DNA of 25,985 nucleotides, from NCBI GenBank assembly GCA_000434195.1, contig HF994476.1, positions 54,790 to 80,774 on the forward strand. Direction: 5' to 3'. The notes under the pieces are model-generated. The model saw only the letters and a list, made by a program, of their open reading frames with translations, had not been told where the DNA came from and did no database searches. Origin of the DNA: Clostridium sp. CAG:780 (GTDB lineage: Bacteria > Bacillota > Clostridia > TANB77 > CAG-508). Below are positions 1 through 7,687 of this stretch, one piece after another (position 1 is the first letter of the stretch; the number at the start of each line of letters is the position of its first letter). The position numbers were made by a program, and so were the translations under genes.

Positions 1-344
1 GTAATAAATAAAATGGCATTTCACTGATTTAAGTCCTTCCCAGTTATTTCAGTACTTTCAAGCCATTTTCATTATATATCATTTATTATATAATTATTTC
101 TATTGTCTTTTTATATTATTATTTATTTCTTATATAATCTTTATTTATATCGTTTTAAAATCCATTTTAAGACTTTTAATTATTTTACTTATATAATTAG
201 TTCTTGTACTTAAATTTTATTTTATTCTTTAAAATTTTTTATAATCTATTATTATAATTCTGTAATTTTATCAAAAATCCTCAAACCGCTCAAATGCCTC
301 TATTTGCCGCATTTTACAGACAACAAACTATATGTCTAAAAAAT

Positions 345-375
345 AAAAACGCCTTAAAATCGATTCTCGTGCGTC
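345..375 (+). repeat. Diverged direct repeat, copy 1
   Basis: This 31-base segment aligns with 509-539 with five mismatches. The shared parts are a leading A run, CTTAAAA, CGATT and TGCGTC. In this AT-rich spacer the G/C-containing core makes chance similarity less likely, but two copies are weak evidence for a real repeat family. Confidence 0.4.
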
Positions 376-508
376 GCTTTTTTACCCTTTTTTTATATAT
401 TTTATAATATGCTGATATTTCAGCAATTTTTGTGTTTTGTATTAGTCAAATATATATTGGATATATTTTTACTATATTATTAGACATATAATTTAATTGC
501 TTGATTAT

Positions 509-539
509 AAAAATGTCTTAAAAACGATTTTCATGCGTC
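509..539 (+). repeat. Diverged direct repeat, copy 2
   Basis: Partner of 345-375, offset by 164 bases, with 26 of 31 positions identical. A more degenerate inverted relative (about 18 of 23 positions) can be aligned at 151-173. Function unknown. Confidence 0.4.
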
Positions 540-1058
540 CATATTTATAATTTATTTTAAGTTACAAATAAATTATTCTAATAGATACTTTAAATGATAT
601 ATAAGTTTAATTTTTTATAAACTACTAATTTATTGTAATAATAATGAATCAATTTATAAATATCAAAAAGAAAAAAATTTATGTTTGCAAAAATTAAATC
701 TAAAAAAATGTTTGATTTTAAATTTATATATTTTTATATAAAACTTTGCACAAAATCAAAATTTGAATTATTTATATAAATTTATAAATCTTTAAATAAA
801 ACTTTAATTATAAAATTTAAAAATTATTTTTTATTTACTTTCTATTATATTTTTTATTTCATTAAATTAGTTTTTGTTATAATTTTAAAATTATTAACAA
901 TCTTTTTTAGTAATTTAATTTTCTTTATAAATGTTTTTTATCTTTTGCTCCCCTACTCCCTCTTGACTTCTTTATAGAAATTCATTAAAAATAACACTAT
1001 ACTATTCTCTTTTGTTTTTTTCTTTCCATTTTAATTGTAAAGAATAACTTATTAATTT

Positions 1059-1829
1059 TCATCTGTCTAAATCCGATTCTTTGTTTTCTGCTGAAGTTAT
1101 GTCTTTTTTTCTGTCATCAGATTGATTATCAAGTTTCACTCTATATTGTTCCATTTTGGTAGATCGTTCTCCAGAATATGTTCTTTGTAAAAATCCATAT
1201 TTCTGCTGTAATTTCTCGTATTTTGTAGTATCTGATTTTTTAAAAGGTAGTAGTCTCCTAAAAAATCTCGCTAATTTGCTGTTTTTCGCCATTTTGTTGC
1301 TATTTTGAAAATCAATGAATTCCTGTGTTTTTGTAGAAAAAGTACTACCAACAACTATGTTGTCATTGACCTCCGCTTGTAATTCTTCTCTGCTTGTTGC
1401 ACTTAAACTCTTAATCATATTATAGAATCTATTTGCTTTTGGAGAAAGATTTGCTTCATGTTCTTTCGCTTCAATTCCTGTTCGCATTTTGTAAAAAAGT
1501 TCGCAGCAGTTGTAATTGTATGCATAAAAAGCTAATCCTCTTAATTCTTCATCTGGGCACAATTGTTCATCTCTTATTCTCACTCCAGATGATATTACGA
1601 TATTTGTCATATCTTGTATTTGTGCCAATATATTTTTAATGAATGGCAGAGAATTATCATTAATAATCATTCCTAAATATGGACTACCATTTTCTTGTTC
1701 ATGTCCACCACATGATGCAAAAGTTGTTATTCCATTTTCCCAACAAGAGCAAAGTAGTTCATATAAATATCTATTTCCTTCAGACCATTCCAAAAAATTC
1801 TTTTTTTCTTCTGCTGTTAATTTCTTCAT
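1059..1829 (-). CDS. Hypothetical protein with CGGH motif
   Basis: This is a 256-residue protein of unknown function. The first 70 residues look like a compact globular domain: residues 10-34 are helical, followed by GITTFASCGGHE (CGGH at about 40-43), then a hydrophobic strand and a helix. A CxGH motif after a GIxT strand could coordinate metal or form an active site, but I cannot name a family. The second half (about 185-256) is highly charged and lysine-rich with little hydrophobic character, so it is probably disordered or nucleic-acid/partner binding. No signal peptide or membrane segment is seen. The start is preceded by AGGTAGGA about four bases upstream. A plausible promoter lies at 1861-1889. 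The gene stands alone beside a gene-free stretch, consistent with accessory DNA. Confidence 0.75.
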   Translation of the reverse strand: MKKLTAEEKKNFLEWSEGNRYLYELLCSCWENGITTFASCGGHEQENGSPYLGMIINDNSLPFIKNILAQIQDMTNIVISSGVRIRDEQLCPDEELRGLAFYAYNYNCCELFYKMRTGIEAKEHEANLSPKANRFYNMIKSLSATSREELQAEVNDNIVVGSTFSTKTQEFIDFQNSNKMAKNSKLARFFRRLLPFKKSDTTKYEKLQQKYGFLQRTYSGERSTKMEQYRVKLDNQSDDRKKDITSAENKESDLDR

Positions 1830-1860
1830 AAAGTCCTACCTATAATATATTTTCAATTAT

Positions 1861-1889
1861 AGTATATACCACAAAGAATTGCTTGTCTA
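1861..1889 (-). promoter_or_regulatory. Possible promoter for the CGGH protein gene
   Basis: On the minus strand TAGACA and TATACT are separated by 17 bases, and a TATAAT overlaps just downstream. The position, about 35-60 bases upstream of the start codon, fits. The -35 box is imperfect. Confidence 0.4.
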
Positions 1890-1921
1890 GATATTGAGCA
1901 AAATTTGTTACTTTTATATAT

Positions 1922-1952
1922 TAAAAGACTTACCTTTATAGTAAGTCTTTTA
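1922..1952 (-). terminator. Terminator after the MATE-kinase gene
   Basis: A perfect 12-bp stem (1922-1933 with 1941-1952) with a 7-base loop lies 3 bases beyond the stop of the MATE fusion gene. The stem itself ends in TTTTA, so the U tract is partly in the stem. Confidence 0.75.
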
Positions 1953-1954
1953 GT

Positions 1955-3958
1955 TTAATTTTTAACTGTTTCCATATTTACGACATTGCAAATTAGTTCA
2001 ACAGCATTGTCTATACCAACAGCATCACTATTAATACAAATATTATAATTAGAAGGATCTTTCCATTCTCTTTCTGTATAATTTTTGTAATGGTTTGCCC
2101 TTAATTTATTTATTCTTGTGATTTCCTTTTCTGCTTTTTCTTTATTCATTCCATAAAACTCTGTTGCTCTTTTGATTTTATTTTCCATATTATTATTTAT
2201 AAATATTTTAATTACATTTTTATTGTCTTTTAGGATGAAGTCTGCGCATCTTCCTATAATTACACAAGACTCTTTGTTTGCTAGTTTCTTGATAAGGTTT
2301 GATTCTTTTATGAATAACTCATCAGAATTGTTTAATCCAGAGTAATAGCCATTATTAAAGTTATCCAAGGCAGTTCTTTTTTGTTCATTGCTCTCTATAT
2401 ATTCTGCTGATAAGCCTGTTTTTTCTGCTAACTTTTCTATAAATTCTTTATCGTATAGTTTTATTCCAAGTTTTTCAGCTACTAATCTTCCAATATATCT
2501 TCCACCAGATCCATATTCTCTTGCAATTGTGATTACTACATTACTATTCGTACTTTGTATTTCAGGCAATTTCTCATATTCAGCATTTTCTGCAACTTTG
2601 CTACCAGCCTTTAGATTTTTAGCTTCTTTAATTAATAGGATTAATGCTAATACGAATGCTATACCATCTGCAACTGGTCCTGCACTTAATATTCCCATAA
2701 TTCCATAGAAATGACTTAGAATTACCATTGCAGGAATTAATATTGCTATTTGTCTTGATAAAGATAATATTGCACTCTTTGTACTTTTTCCAATTGCTTG
2801 GAAGAATATTCCTGAAGGTATTTGGACACCATTACATATACATAATAGTAAGTATGTTCTGAATGCCAAACAAGCAAATTCCATATAATTTGAATCGCCA
2901 CTTCCAAATATTAATATTAGTTTATCTGGTATTGTTTGGAATAGAATAAATGCAATTGTGCTTATTACTACGCTTAAGCCTAGTACGATTTTTAAAGTTT
3001 CTTTAACTCTATCAAATTTTCTAGCACCGTAATTGTATCCTAATATTGGTTGACTTCCTACTGCAATACCAATTATTATACTATTTAATATTTGATTTAT
3101 TTTCATTACAATTCCAATAACTGTAATAGGAATTTCTGCTCCATATTTACTTTGTTCTCCGTATTTTCCAAGTAAATTATTTTCAACTGTCATAACACAA
3201 ACAAAGCTCATTTGAGTAATAAAACTACTTATTCCAAGTGCTGCAACTTTTCTGCATACAGAAGCTTTTAATTTAAAGCACTCTTTTGATAGTTTTATTG
3301 TTTTGAATTTCTTTATGTATGCAACATTTAGTATAAATGTTGCAAATTGGCTTATGACTGTAGCTATTGCTGCTCCAGCTACTCCTTGATTAAATGTAAA
3401 TATAAATAATGGGTCTAATATTGTATTTAATATTGCTCCTGTCATCATACTTATCATTGAATATTTTGGACTACCATCAGCTCTTATTATTGAGTTTAAG
3501 GTTGTTCCTATCATTGAAAAAGGAAAGCCTATTGCTATAATTGTTCCATACGTTGTCGCGAATTCTTTTAAGTTCTCTGTACATCCAAATAATTTTAATA
3601 GTTGTGGTAAGAATATTAATGTAAGTACACAGAACAATACTGAAACAATTGCTGAAATTAGTATTCCGTTACCTACTCCTACTTCTGCTTCTTTTTTCTT
3701 TTTTTCTCCAAGTTTTAGGCTTAAATATGCAGACGAGCCATCTCCAAACATTAATGAGAATGCAAGCCCTATCATTACTAGAGGAAAAACTACATTTGTA
3801 GCCCCATTTCCTAAAAAGCCTACTCCCTGCCCTATAAAGATTTGGTCTACTATATTATATAGTGAGTTTACCAACATAGAAATTATGCAAGGAATTGAAA
3901 ATTTTCTTATTAATTTTCCTATTTTTTCTTTTCCTAATATGTTTTCTTCTTTATCCAT
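1955..3958 (-). CDS. MATE-family efflux protein fused to cytidylate-kinase-like domain
   Basis: This is a 667-residue two-domain protein. Residues 1 to about 450 form a MATE-type multidrug/cation antiporter with about 12 membrane segments, including the family-typical N-terminal FSIPCIISMLVNSLYNIVDQIFIG and the mid-protein GSQPILGYNYGA. After a polar linker (about 451-473) comes a complete second domain beginning VVITIAREYGSGGRYIG (about 474-490). This is the variant phosphate-binding loop of the cytidylate-kinase-like family, followed by LYDKEFI, VIIGRCADFIL and a C-terminal ANHYKNYTEREWKDPSNYNICI block typical of that family. MATE proteins are usually about 450 residues, so this is a true fusion in one frame. 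The start has AGAGG upstream and the promoter is at 4000-4028. Transport substrate and kinase substrate are unknown. Confidence 0.9.
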   Translation of the reverse strand: MDKEENILGKEKIGKLIRKFSIPCIISMLVNSLYNIVDQIFIGQGVGFLGNGATNVVFPLVMIGLAFSLMFGDGSSAYLSLKLGEKKKKEAEVGVGNGILISAIVSVLFCVLTLIFLPQLLKLFGCTENLKEFATTYGTIIAIGFPFSMIGTTLNSIIRADGSPKYSMISMMTGAILNTILDPLFIFTFNQGVAGAAIATVISQFATFILNVAYIKKFKTIKLSKECFKLKASVCRKVAALGISSFITQMSFVCVMTVENNLLGKYGEQSKYGAEIPITVIGIVMKINQILNSIIIGIAVGSQPILGYNYGARKFDRVKETLKIVLGLSVVISTIAFILFQTIPDKLILIFGSGDSNYMEFACLAFRTYLLLCICNGVQIPSGIFFQAIGKSTKSAILSLSRQIAILIPAMVILSHFYGIMGILSAGPVADGIAFVLALILLIKEAKNLKAGSKVAENAEYEKLPEIQSTNSNVVITIAREYGSGGRYIGRLVAEKLGIKLYDKEFIEKLAEKTGLSAEYIESNEQKRTALDNFNNGYYSGLNNSDELFIKESNLIKKLANKESCVIIGRCADFILKDNKNVIKIFINNNMENKIKRATEFYGMNKEKAEKEITRINKLRANHYKNYTEREWKDPSNYNICINSDAVGIDNAVELICNVVNMETVKN

Positions 3959-3999
3959 TTTTTCCTCTCTTTCTTATATTTTTTATAACCAACTTATCT

Positions 4000-4028
4000 A
4001 TTTTATATGAAATTTTTTCAAAAGTCAA
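4000..4028 (-). promoter_or_regulatory. Promoter of the MATE-kinase gene
   Basis: Minus-strand TTGACT (4028-4023) and TAAAAT (4005-4000) are separated by exactly 17 bases, about 42 bases upstream of the start codon. This is a good housekeeping sigma-type promoter. Confidence 0.75.
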
Positions 4029-4058
4029 CCGCTATTTAAGTATCATTTTACAAGAATG

Positions 4059-4091
4059 TAAAAAAACTAGGAGATTATTTGGCTCCTAGTT
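4059..4091 (-). terminator. Terminator after the DUF362 gene
   Basis: A 9-bp perfect stem (4065-4073 with 4083-4091) around a 9-base loop is followed on the minus strand by a run of T residues. It lies about 20 bases past the DUF362 stop codon. Confidence 0.85.
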
Positions 4092-4110
4092 GATTATTTT
4101 ATCGTAATTT

Positions 4111-4995
4111 TTAATCAATATTAATCAATTCATATTCTCTTGTTCCAAATCCTAAATCAGCTGCTGCTTCTATTGTATGAACTCCGTGTTGTCTCTCTAT
4201 TCTTTCTACTAAATGATCTCTTCCTGGGTCTTTTGAGTTGTACACTAAGTCAATACAAGCTTGGTCAACTGCTATAGGATCTAAACTTGCAAGTATTCCT
4301 ATATCTTTCATACAAGGATTTTCTGCAACTGCACAACAATCACAATCCACAGACATATTGCACATAACATTTATATAAGCTATATTTCCTTTAAATTTAT
4401 TATGAACTGAAGATGCTGCATCAGCCATTGCTTCTAAGAATTTATCTTGCTCTGGTAGGTTGTCCCATAATTTTGTTTGGTCTGTTTCTGCTCCTGCTGT
4501 ATGAATCCATGTTTTTCCTTCTGATGAGGCACAACCTATTGATAGTTGTTTTAATGCTCCTCCATATCCTCCCATAGGATGTCCTTTAAAATGTGATAGT
4601 ACAAGCATTGAATTATATTTTTCTAAATCTTTTCCTACATAATTTTTGTGAATTACTTTTCCATTTGGTATATCAAGTTCTAGATTCTTGCCTCCCGCAT
4701 CTAGGATGTCTACATCAAAATATTTAGTCCATCCGTGTTCTTCCATTAGCTTTTCGTGCTTTTCAGTGGTATTTCTAGCTCCACCATATGCTGTATTACA
4801 TTCTACTACTGTACCATTTACTTTTTCTATTATTGCCTTCACAAATTCAGGTCTAATATAGTTTTGATTTCCTTGCTCACCAGAGTGTAGCTTTACTGCT
4901 ACCTTGCCACCCAAATTTGCTCCTAATGTTTCATATATTTTTACTACTGCTTCTGGAGTAATCTTCTTTGTAAAATAAACTTTTGATTTTTCCAT
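4111..4995 (-). CDS. DUF362-domain protein
   Basis: This 294-residue protein belongs to the DUF362 family. Recognisable blocks are KVAVKLHSGEQGN near the N terminus, VVECNTAYGGARNTT, SHFKGHPMGGYGGALKQLSIGCAS, and a late cysteine cluster (about residues 212-228: CNMSVDCDCC and a further Cys). The family is often attached to ferredoxin domains; here no separate 4Fe-4S ferredoxin domain follows, but the clustered cysteines could bind metal. The biochemical role is unknown. I chose the ATG at 4995 over one 27 bases upstream because AAGGAGGAG sits seven bases before it. The gene has its own terminator and probably its own promoter (5022-5050), so it is a single-gene unit. No membrane segment is seen. 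Confidence 0.88.
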   Translation of the reverse strand: MEKSKVYFTKKITPEAVVKIYETLGANLGGKVAVKLHSGEQGNQNYIRPEFVKAIIEKVNGTVVECNTAYGGARNTTEKHEKLMEEHGWTKYFDVDILDAGGKNLELDIPNGKVIHKNYVGKDLEKYNSMLVLSHFKGHPMGGYGGALKQLSIGCASSEGKTWIHTAGAETDQTKLWDNLPEQDKFLEAMADAASSVHNKFKGNIAYINVMCNMSVDCDCCAVAENPCMKDIGILASLDPIAVDQACIDLVYNSKDPGRDHLVERIERQHGVHTIEAAADLGFGTREYELINID

Positions 4996-5021
4996 ATTCA
5001 ATCTCCTCCTTAATACATACA

Positions 5022-5050
5022 TTTATAACATAAAAACAAGTAACTTTCAA
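5022..5050 (-). promoter_or_regulatory. Possible promoter of the DUF362 gene
   Basis: Minus-strand TTGAAA (5050-5045) and TATAAA (5027-5022) have a 17-base spacer and lie about 27 bases before the DUF362 start. The -35 box falls in the loop of the preceding gene's terminator, which is unusual but compatible with tight packing. Confidence 0.5.
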
Positions 5051-5061
5051 TTACTTGTTTT
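5032..5061 (-). terminator. Terminator after the membrane-anchored protein gene
   Basis: An 11-bp perfect stem (5033-5043 with 5051-5061) and a 7-base loop, eight bases past the stop at 5069, followed by TTTTTATG on the minus strand. Confidence 0.8.
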
Positions 5062-5068
5062 CATTTTT

Positions 5069-6154
5069 TTAATAAACTCTTTCAATATATCCATCTGTTG
5101 GTTTTGTGTACATATCATCTGTTATTGATTGATATCTATTTCCTTGATAATCGTCTGTAAATCCATTGTATGCCTTGTATATTTCGCCTGTATCTGTATC
5201 ATATACTCTTTCGTATCCAAGAGTTGCATCACTTTGCTTTTGGCTCATTCTATCATAAGCAGCACTTCTTGATTCCCAAGCTGACATTATTATGTCAGAT
5301 GTCTGATTACATATAGCTCTTACGCTTTGGAAGTTTTGCATAACAGCATCTTGTTGGTTTCCATACTGATTCATAAATGTGTCGGTGAATTCCAAAGATG
5401 CATTTATTGTAGATAATGTTTGTTCCCAATCTACAAGCTTATCTTTTGGAGCAGAAATAAACATTGTGTTATATACATTTAGATAATATATATCAATTTG
5501 TTTTCCGGACATAACATATTCATTTACATAGTATGGTCCTGGATCATATACATATGCTGTAAATATTCCCTCTGCATCTTTACCATTTGCATCTTTAAAG
5601 CTAGCTCTTAGCACATCTCCACCTATTGATGCAGGTCCTAAGTTATCAAGAACTGTAAAATCTGTTAAAGTTGGGAATGTAAATGTTGCACTATTATTTA
5701 AAGTTCCTAAATCATTGAAAATCTTATAAAAACCTTCTGTTGTTTTTTCAGAAATTACTGATGTTTTTGCAAACATGCTGTTTGGATAATATCTTTGTTG
5801 AAAGTCCTTCGCTTCTTGTGATTTGTTATATCCTTCTGTCTTTAGATTTAAGAAGAATTGATATGTTGGATTTTCTGGGTCATATACTTTTATAGTATAA
5901 TGAATATAATCTCCAAGAGTATCTACTTTCCATCCCTCTGGAACCTTTAATTTTATAAGTCCGTTATCAAAATCAGTGAATTGTATATTCTTAGTTTCAC
6001 TTGGTTTTATTTCCACTTTGTCTTTTTTACCTATACTTAAATTACCACTTTCCATATTTCTACCTATTAAAATACCTCCTATTATAAGAATTGCAACAGC
6101 CACAATGGCGCTTACTGCTATAATTATTTTCTTTGTATTATTATTTTTCTCCAT
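5069..6154 (-). CDS. Membrane-anchored extracellular protein, function unknown
   Basis: This 361-residue protein has a short basic N terminus followed by one hydrophobic segment (about residues 9-31, ending GGILIGR) and no lipobox cysteine, so it should be anchored in the membrane with the rest outside. The outer part starts with a strand-rich region (FTDFDNGLIKLKVPEGWKV) of a kind seen in PsbP/DcrB-like folds. It ends with a Trp/Tyr-rich tail (about 310-361: SAWESRSAAYDRMSQ, then YDTDTGEIYKAYNG) similar in style to secreted Clostridia proteins with repeated DTxTGE/Y motifs. No catalytic motif is recognised. The ATG at 6154 is chosen because AGAAGGAGGG lies just upstream; a start 60 bases further out lacks this. 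Its own terminator makes it a single-gene unit. Confidence 0.8.
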   Translation of the reverse strand: MEKNNNTKKIIIAVSAIVAVAILIIGGILIGRNMESGNLSIGKKDKVEIKPSETKNIQFTDFDNGLIKLKVPEGWKVDTLGDYIHYTIKVYDPENPTYQFFLNLKTEGYNKSQEAKDFQQRYYPNSMFAKTSVISEKTTEGFYKIFNDLGTLNNSATFTFPTLTDFTVLDNLGPASIGGDVLRASFKDANGKDAEGIFTAYVYDPGPYYVNEYVMSGKQIDIYYLNVYNTMFISAPKDKLVDWEQTLSTINASLEFTDTFMNQYGNQQDAVMQNFQSVRAICNQTSDIIMSAWESRSAAYDRMSQKQSDATLGYERVYDTDTGEIYKAYNGFTDDYQGNRYQSITDDMYTKPTDGYIERVY

Positions 6155-6470
6155 AATACCCTCCTTCTTAATTATATTATCATAAATAAAAGTTTTTTCT
6201 ATCATTTTTGCCATTTTTTCCGTGACTTTTTGGCGAATTGTTTTTATCTTGTCTTGTGAGCTAATTGAGGATTAGCTGATATTGGCAATTCTAGTATTCC
6301 CCAAGAAGATATTTATAATACAAATTCGATTTAAATGAATATATTCGATTTGACTAATTAAAAGTTTCTAAGATACTTGTACTTTTTTTCTTAAAAATAT
6401 ATAATATAGATAAATTTTAATTGTTCATTATCTTTTTAAGATATTTTAACAAACAAAGGAAGGTATATTT
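6155..6470. other. Divergent intergenic region with inverted and direct short repeats
   Basis: This 316-base spacer separates the minus-strand anchored protein from the plus-strand recombinase. It holds a small hairpin (7-bp arms, 6259-6277), two copies of ATTCGATTT (6324-6332 and 6343-6351, 19 bases apart) around the palindrome GAATATATTC (6338-6347), and a clear plus-strand promoter at 6377-6405. The repeats could be a regulator site, but no known box is matched. Confidence 0.5.
6377..6405 (+). promoter_or_regulatory. Promoter of the recombinase gene
   Basis: TTGTAC (6377-6382) and TATAAT (6400-6405) with a 17-base spacer, about 65 bases before the start codon. Confidence 0.75.
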
Positions 6471-7442
6471 ATGATAAATACAGAAGGGAATCCAGAATTT
6501 TTAAATTCTTTTTTAGATTATACTACAACTATATTAAATAAGTCTCCTAATACAATAAAAGAATATAATTACGACCTTAATAGATTTTTGAAGTATCTCA
6601 TGTATCATTTAAGATTGACAACAGAAAAAAATTTAGATGATATAGATATTCATTCCATGACATTAGAAACAATGAATAAAGTTACTTTAGATGATATCCA
6701 CGCATATTTATTTTATTTAACAAACACGTTTGACAGCAAACCTGCTACCAGGGCTAGAAAAGCGGCAAGCATTAGAGTGTTTTTTAAATACTTGGCTCAA
6801 AAAGGTATGATAAATCAAAATCCAGCAATGAATTTAGAATCACCTAAACTTGGTAAAAGAATGCCTAAATATTTATCTTTAGATGATAGTAAAAAACTTT
6901 TAGAAGTCGCAAGTAACACAAATGATAGAAATAATGAAAGAGATTTTGCTATTATAACATTATTTTTGAACTGTGGTATTCGTTTATCAGAACTAGTTGG
7001 AATAAATATTAAAGACATTGTTTTTTCTGAGGATAAATTAAATGTTATTGGTAAAGGTAACAAAGAAAGAACTATCTACTTGAATAAAGCCTGTGTTAAT
7101 GCTATAAATTCTTATTTAGCAGTACGCCCTAGAACAGGAATTAAATCAGGTTCTGAAGATGCATTATTCTTAAGCGAAAGATTAGAAAGAATTAGTAGAA
7201 GAACTGTTCAATATATTGTAAAACAAGAATTGTTAAAAGCAGGTTTAGATGCTAATAAATACTCTGTACATAAATTAAGACACACAGCAGCTACTTTAAT
7301 GTATCAGTATGGAAATGTTGATATAAGAGCTTTACAAGAATTATTAGGTCACGAGAGTATATCTACTACTCAGATTTATACACATGTCAATAATGAACAA
7401 GTTAGACACGCAGTCGAAGACAACCCATTAGCTAATTTATAA
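6471..7442 (+). CDS. XerC/XerD-type tyrosine recombinase
   Basis: This 323-residue site-specific recombinase has an N-terminal SAM-like core-binding domain (about 1-110) and a catalytic domain (about 130-323). All catalytic residues are visible: Arg171 (NCGIRLSEL), Lys195 (GKGNKER), His267/Arg270 (HKLRH), His294 (LLGHES) and the nucleophile Tyr303 (IYTHV). The length and compact catalytic domain fit chromosome-dimer or Xer-like enzymes better than large phage integrases, and the extra segment of integron integrases is absent. AAGGAAGG precedes the ATG by seven bases. It is one of only two plus-strand genes here, has its own promoter, and is followed by a large nested palindrome (7476-7628). 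Whether it is the housekeeping Xer or a mobile-element enzyme cannot be decided from this window. Confidence 0.88.
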   Translation: MINTEGNPEFLNSFLDYTTTILNKSPNTIKEYNYDLNRFLKYLMYHLRLTTEKNLDDIDIHSMTLETMNKVTLDDIHAYLFYLTNTFDSKPATRARKAASIRVFFKYLAQKGMINQNPAMNLESPKLGKRMPKYLSLDDSKKLLEVASNTNDRNNERDFAIITLFLNCGIRLSELVGINIKDIVFSEDKLNVIGKGNKERTIYLNKACVNAINSYLAVRPRTGIKSGSEDALFLSERLERISRRTVQYIVKQELLKAGLDANKYSVHKLRHTAATLMYQYGNVDIRALQELLGHESISTTQIYTHVNNEQVRHAVEDNPLANL

Positions 7443-7475
7443 TGGTTACAAGTTGGTAAATAAAAACTTTTATAT

Positions 7476-7628
7476 CGAAGAGCAATGTATATTTATTTTA
7501 GCGTACAAATCCCAACTGCGAACCAAATGTATAAGAAAAACCGACAAGGCATTGCCGGTTTTTCTACATTTGCTACCTTGTCGGTCCCCACACAAGTTTG
7601 TACTAAAAATAAATATACATTCACTTCG
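7476..7628. repeat. 153-bp nested imperfect palindrome
   Basis: Outer arms pair 7476-7510 with 7598-7628: CGAAG/CTTCG, a 16-base AT-rich block starting AATGTATATT, and TACAAA/TTTGTA. A second level pairs CAAATGTA (7524-7531) with TACATTTG (7565-7572). The centre is a terminator-like hairpin (7535-7543 with 7556-7564). A competing 9-bp helix, CCGACAAGG (7541-7549) with CCTTGTCGG (7576-7584), is mutually exclusive with the central hairpin. It fills the gap between the converging recombinase and ackA genes. It may act as a bidirectional terminator, be a miniature mobile element, or be a structured recombination site. Confidence 0.75.
7535..7564 (+). terminator. Central hairpin, probable bidirectional terminator
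   Basis: Nine base pairs (GAAAAACCG with CGGTTTTTC), then a mismatch and a few inner pairs, with T runs in the 3' arm on either strand. It lies 93 bases past the recombinase stop and 124 bases past the ackA stop (on the other strand). No other hairpin serves either gene. Confidence 0.6.
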
Positions 7629-7687
7629 TAATTAGGATATATTAAGTTAAAATTTAGTGTTAAAAAATACAATGTAACCATTATAAA

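Larger units (their letters stand above)
1..1058. other. Gene-free, extremely AT-rich stretch
   Basis: No open reading frame with a ribosome site is visible on either strand here, and the sequence is almost entirely A/T runs. The only structures I can point to are short diverged repeats carrying a CGATT..TGCGTC core (345-375 and 509-539), a possible inverted, more degenerate relative at 151-173, and an 8-bp inverted match at 10-17 and 62-69 that may belong to the end of a gene left of the window. It may be decayed DNA or the long spacer around a lost mobile element, but nothing in it proves that. Confidence 0.6.

Noticed and set aside
7476..7628. Integron attC site with the Xer gene as an integron integrase
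   Set aside because: The recombinase lacks the extra insert of integron integrases, there is no cassette array, and clear RYYYAAC/GTTRRRY boxes at the ends are missing.
7453..7681. Two overlapping 60-62-codon frames (plus and minus) between the recombinase and ackA
   Set aside because: They are produced by the nested palindrome, have no good ribosome site, and their products are low-quality sequence with no domain.
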